64,000 nucleotides of DNA from Promicromonospora panici (GTDB lineage Bacteria > Actinomycetota > Actinomycetes > Actinomycetales > Cellulomonadaceae). The stretch is taken from NCBI RefSeq assembly GCF_900608595.1, contig NZ_UWYY01000001.1, positions 310,001 to 374,000 of the forward strand. The letters are read 5' to 3'. Within the stretch, counting starts at the first letter, position 1. Each line of letters opens with the position of its first letter. Below, piece by piece: positions 1 through 10,542 of the stretch. The notes under the pieces were generated by a model that was not told where the DNA came from, did no database searches, and was given only the letters and a program-made list of their open reading frames with translations. A program made the position numbers and the translations under genes.

Positions 1-777
1 ACCGGGGCCAAGGTGTGGCCGCTCCTCGCGGCCGTCGCGGGCATCGTCGCCGTCTGGTACGCCGTCACCTACCTCGTCCTCACCCCCGAGCGCCGGTTCC
101 TGCTGCCCCCGCTGCACCAGGTGCTCGGCACCACGCTCGGCAACCCGGCAGTCATGGGGCCGATGCTCGACGCGCTGTGGCAGACCGTGGGCGTGGCCCT
201 GTCCGGCCTTGCGATCGCCGTCGTCCTGGGCATCGGGTACGCCGTGGTCATGGCGCAGGCGGGCTGGGCCGAGCGGATCCTCTACCCGTACGCCGTGATC
301 CTGCAGACCATCCCGATCCTGGCTCTCACGCCGCTCATCGGGATCTGGATGGGCTACGGCTTCAGCGCGCGCATCGTGGTGTGCGTGATCATCGCGCTCT
401 TCCCGATGATCGCCAACACGCTGTTCGGGCTCCAGTCCGCCGGGCCGGACGCGCACGACCTGTTCACGCTGAACCGGGCCACGCGCGCGCAGCGGCTCCT
501 CAAGCTCCAGTTCCCGGCGGCGCTCCCGGCGATCTTCACGGGCCTGCGCAACGCGGCGGGCCTGAGCGTCATCGGGGCGATCGTCGGCGACTTCTTCTTC
601 CAGCAGGGCTCGCCAGGGATCGGCGGCCTCCTGCGCACCTACACGCTCCGGCTCAACATGGACGCCCTGTTCATGGCCATCATCCTCACCGCCCTGTTCG
701 GGGTCGCGGTGTTCTCCGTCTTCGCGGCGCTGGACCGGGCGGTCATCGGCCGCTGGTACGGCCGCGGCACGTCCTGA
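1..777 (+). CDS. ABC transporter permease (SsuC/ThiX-like), 5' end outside the window
   Basis: Inner-membrane permease of a binding-protein-dependent importer. The reading frame is open to the first base of the window; a GTG at 13 is possible, but the N-terminus probably lies upstream. The visible 258 codons hold about six hydrophobic segments and, near residues 150-180, an EAA-type loop (LLKLQFPAALPAIFTGLR) that contacts the ATPase, as in the SsuC/TauC/nitrate-taurine permease family (BPD_transp_1). The lipoprotein gene follows after 37 bases, so the two are probably one operon; the ATPase gene is not in the window and may lie upstream. Family assignment is firm, substrate unknown. Confidence 0.88.
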   Translation, partial: TGAKVWPLLAAVAGIVAVWYAVTYLVLTPERRFLLPPLHQVLGTTLGNPAVMGPMLDALWQTVGVALSGLAIAVVLGIGYAVVMAQAGWAERILYPYAVILQTIPILALTPLIGIWMGYGFSARIVVCVIIALFPMIANTLFGLQSAGPDAHDLFTLNRATRAQRLLKLQFPAALPAIFTGLRNAAGLSVIGAIVGDFFFQQGSPGIGGLLRTYTLRLNMDALFMAIILTALFGVAVFSVFAALDRAVIGRWYGRGTS

Positions 778-814
778 CCTCGCATCGAACGAACCACCAC
801 ACCCTGGAGTCCTC

Positions 815-2002
815 ATGTCCTTTTCCAGATCCCGGCGCCTCGCGTTCGCCGCGCTGTCTCTCGTCCCCCTCCTCGCCCTGACAGCGTGCGGCGGGTCCGC
901 CGACGCGCAGGCAGGCGGAGCAGCACAGCTCGACGTCCCGGCGGCCGAGGCGGACGGTCCGCTCGACCTCGCCGACGTCTGCCCGGCGACCGTCGTCCTG
1001 CAGCAGGACTGGCAGCCGGAGGCAGAGCACGGGGCGATGTACTCCCTGGTGGGCTCTGACCACACGGTCGACACCGAGGCCAAGTCGGTCACCGGCTCGC
1101 TGGTGGCCCAGGGCGTCGACACCGGCGTCGACGTCGAGGTGCGGCCCGGCGGGCCCAACGTGAACTTCCAGCCGGTGCCGGCGCTCATGTACCTTGACGA
1201 GTCGATCCTCCTCGGCGCCGTGACGTCCGACGCGCAGATCGCCGCGCTGGCGGACAACCCCGTCGTCACCGTGACGTCCCAGCTCACCACCAGCCCGCAG
1301 ATGGTCATGTGGGACCCCGAGAGCCACGAGGGCGCGACCACCATCGAGGAGGCAGCGGCCGACGGCGACCCGCTCGTGGCCTCGGGCGACGTGTTCCCGC
1401 AGATGCTCGCCGCGCAGGGCATCATCGACGAGTCGCAGATCGACCTCAGCTACGAGGGGACGCCCCAGCGGTTCGTGTCCGACCCGAGCATCCTGCAGCA
1501 GGCGTTCGCGACGGCCGAGCCGTACAGCTACGAGAACGAGCTGCCCCAGTGGAACAAGCCCGTCGACTACCAGCTGCTCGCCGACGTCGGCTACTCGGTG
1601 TACCCGGAGGCGCTCGCCGTGCGTGCCGACAAGGTCGAGGAGAACGCCGACTGCCTCGCCAAGCTCGTGCCGATCATGCAGCAGGCGCAGATCGACTACC
1701 TCGAGGACCCGCAGGCCACGAACGAGCTGATCGTCGACCTGGTGGACCAGTACCAGACCGGATGGACCTATTCGCTCGGCGTGGCCGAGTTCTCCGTCCA
1801 GGCCCAGAAGGACCTCGACATCGTCACGGACGACCCGGCCTCCGGGGTGTTCGGCCAGATCGACCCCGAGCGCATGGCGGAGATCGTCGACACCTTCGGC
1901 ACGATCCTCGCGGACGCCGGCCAGATCGACTCGGCGGACATCGACCCCGAGACGCTGTACACCAACGAGTTCATCGACGACTCGATCTCGATGGGCAAGT
2001 GA
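815..2002 (+). CDS. ABC transporter substrate-binding lipoprotein (NMT1/THI5-like)
   Basis: Extracytoplasmic solute receptor for the permease upstream. The first 27 residues form a lipoprotein signal with basic n-region, hydrophobic core and lipobox LTAC-GG, so Cys25 or thereabouts should be lipidated and the mature protein anchored outside the membrane. The 395-residue length and the pairing with an SsuC-like permease fit the NMT1/THI5 or SsuA group, which carry thiamine precursors, sulfonates, nitrate or other small ligands. The start ATG at 815 has GGAG seven bases upstream. The catabolic genes downstream suggest the ligand is a nitrogenous ring compound; this is inference. Confidence 0.85.
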   Translation: MSFSRSRRLAFAALSLVPLLALTACGGSADAQAGGAAQLDVPAAEADGPLDLADVCPATVVLQQDWQPEAEHGAMYSLVGSDHTVDTEAKSVTGSLVAQGVDTGVDVEVRPGGPNVNFQPVPALMYLDESILLGAVTSDAQIAALADNPVVTVTSQLTTSPQMVMWDPESHEGATTIEEAAADGDPLVASGDVFPQMLAAQGIIDESQIDLSYEGTPQRFVSDPSILQQAFATAEPYSYENELPQWNKPVDYQLLADVGYSVYPEALAVRADKVEENADCLAKLVPIMQQAQIDYLEDPQATNELIVDLVDQYQTGWTYSLGVAEFSVQAQKDLDIVTDDPASGVFGQIDPERMAEIVDTFGTILADAGQIDSADIDPETLYTNEFIDDSISMGK

Positions 2003-2007
2003 GACGG

Positions 2008-3357
2008 ATGACCAACAACACTTCTGAGCGGGCGGCACGGGCCGCCGCCGAGATCGTCGCCCGGTTCGGCACCGACCTCGTCTCGACCGAGGAGGAGCTG
2101 CTGCTCAAGACCTCCGCCGACTGGTCGCGCATGTCGCCGATCCTGCAGGAGAAGGTGCCTGCCGGCCGCTACCTGCCGGACGCCGTGGTGCGCCCCCGCT
2201 CCGCGGACGAGGTCGCCGAGGTCCTGCGCATCGCCTACGAGCACGACGTCCCGGTGACGCCCCGCGGGTCCGGCACCGGCAACTACGGTCAGGCGACGCC
2301 GTTCGACGGCGGGCTCGTGCTCGACCTGCGCGGCCTCGACACGATCCGGGTGAACGACTCGGGTACGGTGACCACCGGCGCGGGAGCGAAGATCACCGCG
2401 ATCGACGTCGCGGCGCGGGCCGCGGGCCGGGACATCTGGATCTACCCGTCCACCAAGGGGTCCACGATCGGCGGGTTCGTCGGCGGCGGCTCGGCCGGAA
2501 CGGGGACGATCGAGCACGGGTCGACGTCGGACGGCTACGTGCTCTCGCTCACCGTGGCGCCCATGGACGGCAGCGGCAGCACATTCACCGTGTCCGGTCC
2601 GGACGTCATGCCCTACGTGCACGTGTACGGGGTGACCGGCGTGATCGTGGAGCTGGAGATCGCCACCGACCCCGCGCGCGACTGGGTGGCGGTCTACGCC
2701 GCGTTCGAGGACTGGGCGTCGATGACGGGCGTGCACCGCTCGCTGCTTGACCTGCCGGCCCTGCCACGGCTCGCGTCCGCCGACCCGCCGGCGCTCGTGC
2801 CGAGCCTTCCTGCTCCCGTGTCCCTCGACCCGGCTCTGCACAGCCTGCGGATCATCGCGGAGGCGTCGACGGTGGCGGAGATCAAGGCGCGGGTGGTGGC
2901 CGCGGGTGGCGTCGTCGTCGCGAGTCTCGCCGACTACGCGGAGACGGACAAGCTGTCGTCCATGTCGTACAACCACCCGGTGTACTTCCTGCAGAAGGCG
3001 CACCCCGACCGCACCTGGTTCCACATGGAGACCGGCGGGCACGCACACTGGGACCGTCCCGACGACGTCCGGGCCGTCTACGACGGCGACGTCCACCTGC
3101 ATCTCGAGCTCATGGGCAAGGCCCCGCTCGCGATGGTCGTCGCCGACTACGTCTCCGAGGAGGAGGTGCTCGCGGGGATCGAGCGCCTCGAGGCGCTCGG
3201 CCTCGGCGTGCACTCGCCGCACCAGTGGTACGTGGACCGGCACGTGGACCTCGCCCGCGAGGTGGCCCGCACCACGGACCCGAAGAGCCTGCTCAACCCG
3301 GGCAAGCTCGTGGACGCGCCGCCGGTCGACACGCGGATCAACATCGGGGTGCGCTGA
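2008..3357 (+). CDS. FAD-binding oxidase (PCMH/GlcD-like)
   Basis: Flavoprotein oxidase or dehydrogenase of about 449 residues. The FAD-binding PCMH domain covers residues 50-225; its pyrophosphate loop is seen as PRGSGTGNYGQATP and the later GGFVGGGSAGTGT stretch is typical of the FAD_binding_4 fold. The C-terminus ends with the SLLNPGKL-type signature common in glycolate/lactate-oxidase-like enzymes. ATG 2008 lies six bases after the stop of the lipoprotein gene and the stop overlaps the next start, so translation is probably coupled. Substrate unknown; context suggests it oxidises an intermediate of the imported compound. Confidence 0.82.
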   Translation: MTNNTSERAARAAAEIVARFGTDLVSTEEELLLKTSADWSRMSPILQEKVPAGRYLPDAVVRPRSADEVAEVLRIAYEHDVPVTPRGSGTGNYGQATPFDGGLVLDLRGLDTIRVNDSGTVTTGAGAKITAIDVAARAAGRDIWIYPSTKGSTIGGFVGGGSAGTGTIEHGSTSDGYVLSLTVAPMDGSGSTFTVSGPDVMPYVHVYGVTGVIVELEIATDPARDWVAVYAAFEDWASMTGVHRSLLDLPALPRLASADPPALVPSLPAPVSLDPALHSLRIIAEASTVAEIKARVVAAGGVVVASLADYAETDKLSSMSYNHPVYFLQKAHPDRTWFHMETGGHAHWDRPDDVRAVYDGDVHLHLELMGKAPLAMVVADYVSEEEVLAGIERLEALGLGVHSPHQWYVDRHVDLAREVARTTDPKSLLNPGKLVDAPPVDTRINIGVR

Positions 3358-4181
3358 TGGGCGGGGACGGGGTGCCGCGGTTCGCGGACCTGACCTGGCG
3401 GGAGATCGAGGCGCTGCCTGCGGACACGGTGGCGGTCCTGCCGCTGGGTGCTATCGAGCAGCACGGCCCGCACCTGCCGGTGTCGACGGATCTGGTGACC
3501 GCCACGGAGGCGGCGGCCGCGGCGGTCGGGGCGGTGGCGGCCTCCGGCGAGGCGTCCGTCGTGCTGCTGGAGCCGCTCGCGTACACCAAGTCGGACGAGC
3601 ACGCGGGGTTCCCCGGCACGATCTGGCTGTCGTGGGACACGCTCATGCGGGTCCTGGTCGACGTCGGGCGGTCGCTCGCGGCGTCGGGCATCACCCGGCT
3701 GCTGTTCGTCAACGGCCACGGCGGGAACTCGGCGCTCGGCCAGGTGGCGAACCGCGAGCTGCGTCGCCGGTTCGGGCTGCGCACGTTCTTCGCGCACGTC
3801 GCGACGCCGCGCGACCAGGGCGGCGTCCCGGCGTCCGGCGCGGAGCACGGGCTCGGCGTGCACGGCGGCCACGGGGAGACGTCGCTCATGCTGCACCTGC
3901 GCCCCGGGCTGGTCCGCATGGACAGCGCGGAGCGTCGCGTGCCCGAGGACTTGCTCGGATACGAGCACATCGGGTTCGGCCGCGCGACGTCGTTCGGCTG
4001 GCTGTCGAGCGACTTCGGCCCCGACGGACACATCGGCGACCCGACGACGGCGACCGCCGAGGCGGGCAAGGAGCTGTTCGAGCGTGCGGTCGGGCAGCTG
4101 GCGCGCACGCTCGTCGAGGCATCCCGGTTCACGACGCCGGCGGACGGCGCGGGCGCGCTCGGCGGACGGGACCGGGCATGA
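3357..4181 (+). CDS. Creatininase-family amidohydrolase
   Basis: Metal-dependent hydrolase of the creatininase fold, 274 residues, acting on cyclic amides or formamides. Visible ligands are Glu34, His36 and Asp45 in GAIEQHGPHLPVSTD, and His121 in NGHGGN. This numbering closely follows Pseudomonas creatininase, but that enzyme has NGHYEN and its second-metal Glu is a Gly here. The NGHGGN form is usual in relatives such as ArfB (formamidopyrimidine hydrolase) and MftE, so creatinine itself is not the necessary substrate. The HGETS motif near residue 170 supplies a further acidic residue. ATG 3357 overlaps the previous stop; the end overlaps the next start by four bases. Confidence 0.85.
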   Translation: MGGDGVPRFADLTWREIEALPADTVAVLPLGAIEQHGPHLPVSTDLVTATEAAAAAVGAVAASGEASVVLLEPLAYTKSDEHAGFPGTIWLSWDTLMRVLVDVGRSLAASGITRLLFVNGHGGNSALGQVANRELRRRFGLRTFFAHVATPRDQGGVPASGAEHGLGVHGGHGETSLMLHLRPGLVRMDSAERRVPEDLLGYEHIGFGRATSFGWLSSDFGPDGHIGDPTTATAEAGKELFERAVGQLARTLVEASRFTTPADGAGALGGRDRA

Positions 4182-5593
4182 CGCCGGCTGGTGGGGGCGG
4201 GCCCGGTGCGAGCGTCGACGGGGTCGGCGGGGCGCCGCCACGGCTCGTCGTCCGCGGGGCGCTCGCGATCCGTACGGGGCCGGGTGCGGGTTCTGAGGCG
4301 GACGACGGCGAGCCAGGTGGCGACGTCGTCGTCGGCGGCGACGGGCGGGTGGTGAGCGTCGGACCTGCCGCCCCGTCGGACGGCGGCGCCGCGGTGCCCG
4401 AGCTCGACGCGACGGGATGCGTCGTCACGCCGGGACTTGTGAACGCGCACCACCACCTGCTCCAGACCGCGTTCCGGACCTTGCCGGGCACCCGCGGCGT
4501 TTCGATGCGCGAGTGGCTCGCCCTGATGGCCGCCGCGTACCGGCGCGCCTCCGTGGACGCCGAGCTGGTGGGCGCCGCGGCGCGCGCCGGGCTGGCCGAG
4601 GCGCTGCTCAGCGGGGTTACCACCGTCGCGGACCACCACCTGACCTGGCCGGCCGCGCTCGGCCCCGCGGACACCGTGGATCTCGCCCGCGCGGCCGCCG
4701 GAGCGGCCGTTGACCTCGGGGCGCGGCTCGTCCTCGTGCGCGGTACCGCCGGGGACGATCCCGAGGCGGCGGCGCTGAGCGCCGACGCCATCGCCGTGGC
4801 GCTGGTCGGCGACGCGCCCGGCGGCGTGCGGGCCGACGGCGGGGTGCAGGTCGCCGTCGGGCCGGCGGGAGTGCACAGCGATCGCGAGGAGACCTTCCGG
4901 CTGCTGGCGGAGGTGGCGGCACGCCGCGGTCTGCGCCGCCGCACCCAGGCCAACGAGCAGGTCGACGTCGTCGCGGCGCTCGAGCGCTACGGCCGGCGTC
5001 CGCTGGACCTGCTGGACGAGTGGGGCTGGCTCGCCCCCGACGTCACGGTCGCGCACCTGTGCGACGTCACCTCCGACGAGATCAGCCGCGTGGCCGCGTC
5101 GGGGGCGCACGCGACGCACGCGCCCGGGTGCGACGTGCCGATGGGCTGGGGGATCGCGCCGGTGGCGCGGCTCCTCGCCGCGGGAGTCACGGTGGGCCTC
5201 GGCACGAGCGGCGGAGGATCGAACGACGCCGGTCACCTGCTCGCGGACGCGCGGCTGGGCATGCAGGTCTCCGCGCTCGTCGGCCGACAGCTCACCGCAC
5301 GCGAGCTCCTGGACGCGGCGACCACCGGGTCGGCGGACGGGCTGGGCAGGCCGGAGCTCGGCCGGCTCCGGCCCGGTTCGGCCGCGGACCTGTGCGTCTG
5401 GGACGTCGGCGGCGTCGCCGACGCAGGGGTGGCGGACCCGGTAGCGGGCCTGCTCTGGGCCGCGCCGGGCCGGCGTCCGCGCCACGTGGTCGTCGGGGGC
5501 CGGGTCGTGGTGCGCGACGGCCGGCTGGTGACGGCGGACGAGCGGGAGGCCGCCCGCGGGCTCAGTCGTCGCCTTGCGCGAGCCGTTGCTTGA
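4178..5593 (+). CDS. Amidohydrolase (8-oxoguanine deaminase/TrzN-like) with altered metal ligands
   Basis: Member of the cytosine-deaminase branch of the amidohydrolase superfamily, 471 residues. The HxH metal site is His91/His93 (NAHHH), and His293 (VAHL) and Glu260 match conserved positions. Two usual residues are missing: where relatives have HxHxxE the sequence reads RTQANE (Gln257 for the third His), and where they have GTDG or GVDG it reads GTSG (Ser344 for the metal-binding Asp). The rest of that region, GGGSND, still resembles 8-oxoguanine deaminase. It may use different chemistry or be inactive as a deaminase. ATG 4178 overlaps the creatininase stop (ATGA). Confidence 0.8.
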   Translation: MTPAGGGGPGASVDGVGGAPPRLVVRGALAIRTGPGAGSEADDGEPGGDVVVGGDGRVVSVGPAAPSDGGAAVPELDATGCVVTPGLVNAHHHLLQTAFRTLPGTRGVSMREWLALMAAAYRRASVDAELVGAAARAGLAEALLSGVTTVADHHLTWPAALGPADTVDLARAAAGAAVDLGARLVLVRGTAGDDPEAAALSADAIAVALVGDAPGGVRADGGVQVAVGPAGVHSDREETFRLLAEVAARRGLRRRTQANEQVDVVAALERYGRRPLDLLDEWGWLAPDVTVAHLCDVTSDEISRVAASGAHATHAPGCDVPMGWGIAPVARLLAAGVTVGLGTSGGGSNDAGHLLADARLGMQVSALVGRQLTARELLDAATTGSADGLGRPELGRLRPGSAADLCVWDVGGVADAGVADPVAGLLWAAPGRRPRHVVVGGRVVVRDGRLVTADEREAARGLSRRLARAVA

Positions 5594-6161
5594 CGACCAG
5601 AAGCCGGTAGGGCTCGCCGTCGGCGCTGGACCACCGGTGGTGAGTGCCGCCGCGATAGAAGACGGAGTCGCCCGGACCGATGCGCTCCAGGGCACCGTCG
5701 AGCTCGAGCAGCACGTGACCCTCCACGACGTAGACGAACTCGTCCTCGTCGTGGGCCCAGCGCGGGCCCGGCTCGCGCGACGTGCCCGTGAACTCCATCG
5801 GGTCGAACGGGCGGTCGCCGGCCGGCGCGAGCGCGCGGACCGTGCCGCCGCCCGGGGACGAGGCCGATCCCTCGTCCGTGCGGCGCACCACGGGCGTGCT
5901 GCCGGCGGGCGGCGCCGTGGCCTCGGCGAGCAGGAGCTGCTGGGTGGTGCCGAGTGTCGTCGCGACGCGGAACAGGGACGACATGCTCAGCCGGGCCCGG
6001 CCCCGCTCGACCTGGCTGAGGAACGAGTGCGAGAGCCCTGTCGCGTGGGCGAGCTGGACGAGGGTCATGCTCCGGTCGTGCCGCAGCGCGCGGATCCTCT
6101 GTCCCAGGCGAGCGACGGAGCGGCCCAGGGGGTCGGTGTCCTCGTCGATGAGCGCGTCCAT
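5562..6161 (-). CDS. XRE-family transcriptional regulator with C-terminal cupin
   Basis: DNA-binding repressor or activator, 199 residues. Residues about 16-72 form a helix-turn-helix of the XRE type (RIRALRHDRSMTLVQLA, then SHSFLSQVERGRA). Residues about 115-195 form a small cupin that usually binds the effector ligand. The 3' end overlaps the convergent amidohydrolase gene by 32 bases, and its start faces the flavin reductase promoter region, so it probably controls this catabolic cluster. The PuuR/SutR-type group regulates amine, amino-acid and sulfur metabolism; the ligand here is not known. Confidence 0.87.
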   Translation of the reverse strand: MDALIDEDTDPLGRSVARLGQRIRALRHDRSMTLVQLAHATGLSHSFLSQVERGRARLSMSSLFRVATTLGTTQQLLLAEATAPPAGSTPVVRRTDEGSASSPGGGTVRALAPAGDRPFDPMEFTGTSREPGPRWAHDEDEFVYVVEGHVLLELDGALERIGPGDSVFYRGGTHHRWSSADGEPYRLLVVKQRLAQGDD

Positions 6162-6293
6162 GTCTCGATGCTATGGGACCGCGACGGCCGGACGGCGGCC
6201 GACGCCGGGGGATCTGGCGGCGTCCCGGCAGTCGTAACAGAACCCGCGCGCCGGGGTGATCCGGGCGAAACATCGAGCACCGAGGATGGAGGA

Positions 6294-6312
6294 ATGTTGA
6301 TGTCATCAACAT
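6294..6312. promoter_or_regulatory. 19-base perfect palindrome at a start codon (candidate operator)
   Basis: ATGTTGATGTCATCAACAT is a perfect palindrome around a central T. It lies over the two in-frame ATG codons of the flavin reductase gene (6294 and 6300). Its size and symmetry suit a dimeric regulator; binding here would block transcription or initiation of translation. The divergent XRE-cupin protein is one candidate, a GntR-type protein another. Function is inferred from symmetry and position only. Confidence 0.45.
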
Positions 6313-6866
6313 CGCCTCACGAATCCGTCGCCGACGGCTTCCGGGACGCGATGGCCGGGCTGGCGAGCGGGGTGTGCGTGGTGACGACGGCGGCGGGCGG
6401 CATCCCCGCAGGGCTGACGACTACCGCGGTGATGAGCGTGAGCCTCGAGCCGCCGCTGGTCGCCGTCGGGGTGGACCGGTCCAGCCGGACGCTCGCGCCG
6501 CTGCGCGAGGCGCGACGGTTCGCCGTGCACCTGCTGCCGCACGACCGCGAGGAGGTGGCGACGGTCTTCGCCTCCAAGGCCCCGGACAAGTTCGCCGGCC
6601 GCGCGGTGCGGCCGGGCCTGGGCGGTGTTCCGGTGCTCACCGAGGACGCGCGGCACGTCCTCGAGTGCGAGACGTGGGCGGAGTTCGACGCCGGCGATCA
6701 CCTGCTGCTGGTCGGGCAGGTCCTGCGGGTGCACTCCGCCGTGGCCGACCAGGGGCGTGCGCTGGTGCACTTCGACCGGGAGTTTCACCAGGTCGGCGGG
6801 GCTCGTGCGCCGTCGGGCCAGCCACCCGCCACGAACCACTCGCCCGTGACGAAGGGAACCCCGTGA
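6300..6866 (+). CDS. Flavin reductase family protein (HpaC/DIM6-like)
   Basis: NAD(P)H:flavin oxidoreductase of the FMN-binding split-barrel family, 188 residues, which supplies reduced flavin to a partner monooxygenase or acts on its own. The opening FRDAMAGLASGVCVVTTAAGG and the segment LTTTAVMSVSLEPPLVAVGVDRSS are characteristic of the family. Of two ATGs, 6300 is chosen because GGAGG ends seven bases before it; at 6294 the spacing would be one base. The stop overlaps the GTG of the next gene. No monooxygenase of the matching two-component type is visible in the window. Confidence 0.85.
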   Translation: MSSTSPHESVADGFRDAMAGLASGVCVVTTAAGGIPAGLTTTAVMSVSLEPPLVAVGVDRSSRTLAPLREARRFAVHLLPHDREEVATVFASKAPDKFAGRAVRPGLGGVPVLTEDARHVLECETWAEFDAGDHLLLVGQVLRVHSAVADQGRALVHFDREFHQVGGARAPSGQPPATNHSPVTKGTP

Positions 6867-8323
6867 CCCGCTCCGCCCCGCTCGCCCTCACTGTGGTCGA
6901 CGCCCTGCTCCTGCCCGGTGCGGACGCCGGGCCCGAGTGGTACTTCGGCTGGCTCCAGGTCGGCACCGACGGCCGCATCATCGGCCTGGGGCCCGGGGAT
7001 CCGCCGTCCGCCACGGACGGCACGCCCGTGCTGGACGCGGGCGGCGCGATAGTGGCGCCGGGCTTCGTGTCCGCGCACTCGCACCTGTTCACGTCCGGCC
7101 TCCGCGGCATCTCCCCCGACGCGACGCTGTACCCGTGGGTGCGCTCGATGATGGAGCTGTTCCGGCACACCGACGCCGAGGACATGTACTGGGCGACGCT
7201 GCACGGATCGCTGGACTTCCTCGCCAACGGGGTGACCAGCGCGTACAACTTCATGCAGTCCGGCGTCACGTGGCTGTACGACCCGCGCACCGCGCGCAAC
7301 GTGCTCGGCCGGGTGCACCCCGACGACTACACGACACGCCAGATGGACGGCACCGTCGACGCCGGCCTGCGCGCCGTGCACGCGATCCGGCTGGACGACG
7401 AGTCCGGCCCGGAGGATGAGGTCCTGGAGCGGTTCGCCCGCAAGGTGACCGCGGCGCGCGCCCCGGAGCGGAAAGGCCGCGACCAGCACCTGGGAGTGTC
7501 CGTGATGGGCGCGGTCCAGTGGGCGGCCACCTCCCGGACCGCGGAGCTCGAGGTGCACGTGATGCGCGAGCACGGCATCACCGACCAGGCGCACTTCGTC
7601 GAGACAGCCGAGGGGATCGCCGTGCAGCGGGCCAAGTTCGCCTGGTACGACGACGCCGGGGCGCTCGGCCCCGACCTGCTGCTCGGGCACTTCGTTCACC
7701 CCAGCGACGCCATGGTCGACCGCGTCGCCGCCGCCGGCAGCCCGGTGGTGTGGCAGCCGACGTCGAACGGGCGGCTCGGCTCCGGCGTCGCCGACGTCGT
7801 GCGCTACCGCTCCGCCGGCATCCCGATAGGCATCGGTCTGGACGACCAGTCATGCACCGACATCTCCGACCCCTGGTCGAACATGCGCCTCGGCCTGTAC
7901 TCCCAGCGCGCGCTGCACCACGACGCCGGGGTGCTCTCCTCGGGCGACGCGCTCCGCATGCACACCCTCGGGGCGGCCGAGGTGCTCGGTATCGCCGACC
8001 GGGTGGGGAGCCTCGAGGCCGGCAAGTACGCGGACTTCGTGCTTGTCGACCACCGTTCGCCGAGCACCGGACCCGTGTGGGACGTCGTCGCGACCTACGT
8101 CCTCGCGTGCGGCCTGCGCAACCTGCGCGCGACGTACGTGGGAGGGCAGTGCGTCGCCCGCGACGGACGCGGGACGACGCCGCTCGCCGAGCAAGCCGAC
8201 GCCGAGCTGGCGGAACGGATCGAACGAGCGGCGCACGCCGACGGGCGCAGGCTCGCGGTCACGGCGGAGGAGCTGGTGTCCGCGCGGGCCCGAAGCAAGC
8301 GCGACCCTGACCTGCCGAGGTAG
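6863..8323 (+). CDS. Amidohydrolase (TrzN/AtzA/8-oxoguanine deaminase-like) with full metal site
   Basis: Cytosine-deaminase-type hydrolase, 486 residues, removing an amino or other leaving group from a heteroaromatic ring. Unlike its neighbour at 4178-5593 it keeps the full ligand set: His72 and His74 (SAHSH), His244 with Glu247 (AHFVE), His276 (GHFVH) and Asp327 (GLDD). The C-terminus carries the usual LEAGKYADFVLVD signature. GTG 6863 overlaps the flavin reductase stop (GTGA), which argues for coupled translation. Whether the substrate is a purine, pterin or triazine-like compound cannot be told from the sequence. Confidence 0.85.
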   Translation: MTRSAPLALTVVDALLLPGADAGPEWYFGWLQVGTDGRIIGLGPGDPPSATDGTPVLDAGGAIVAPGFVSAHSHLFTSGLRGISPDATLYPWVRSMMELFRHTDAEDMYWATLHGSLDFLANGVTSAYNFMQSGVTWLYDPRTARNVLGRVHPDDYTTRQMDGTVDAGLRAVHAIRLDDESGPEDEVLERFARKVTAARAPERKGRDQHLGVSVMGAVQWAATSRTAELEVHVMREHGITDQAHFVETAEGIAVQRAKFAWYDDAGALGPDLLLGHFVHPSDAMVDRVAAAGSPVVWQPTSNGRLGSGVADVVRYRSAGIPIGIGLDDQSCTDISDPWSNMRLGLYSQRALHHDAGVLSSGDALRMHTLGAAEVLGIADRVGSLEAGKYADFVLVDHRSPSTGPVWDVVATYVLACGLRNLRATYVGGQCVARDGRGTTPLAEQADAELAERIERAAHADGRRLAVTAEELVSARARSKRDPDLPR

Positions 8324-8358
8324 TCACGCAGCGAACCGTCTGCTGCGTGACTACCTCG
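8316..8358. terminator. Bidirectional hairpin terminator between convergent genes
   Basis: A 17-bp perfect stem (left arm starting CGAGGTAGTCACGCAGC) with a nine-base loop begins at the stop codon of the amidohydrolase gene and lies before the end of acs. There is no T-run. Its position between convergent genes supports a shared terminator. Confidence 0.7.
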
Positions 8359-8399
8359 CCAACTGACTACCTCGCCAGATGACCTCGGCGAGGGGTGGG

Positions 8400-10430
<2,031 letters not shown>

Positions 10431-10542
10431 GGTGACCTCCGGTGCGCGTCTTCGCGTTCGTTTCGGGCAGGTGTTGGCGCTGCCTTGACGTTCTCTCTGG
10501 TCGGTGAGTGTAGTCCCGGACGGTGACACCCCTCACAACCCG

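Noticed and set aside
743..2038. Long open frame on the minus strand across the substrate-binding lipoprotein gene
   Set aside because: Its product is Arg/Val/His-rich with no family pattern; the plus strand has a lipoprotein signal and family features. GC-rich DNA opens the antisense frames.
3357..4181. Calling the gene creatinine amidohydrolase outright
   Set aside because: NGHGGN lacks the Glu of true creatininase and the genetic context offers no creatine genes; only the family is supported.
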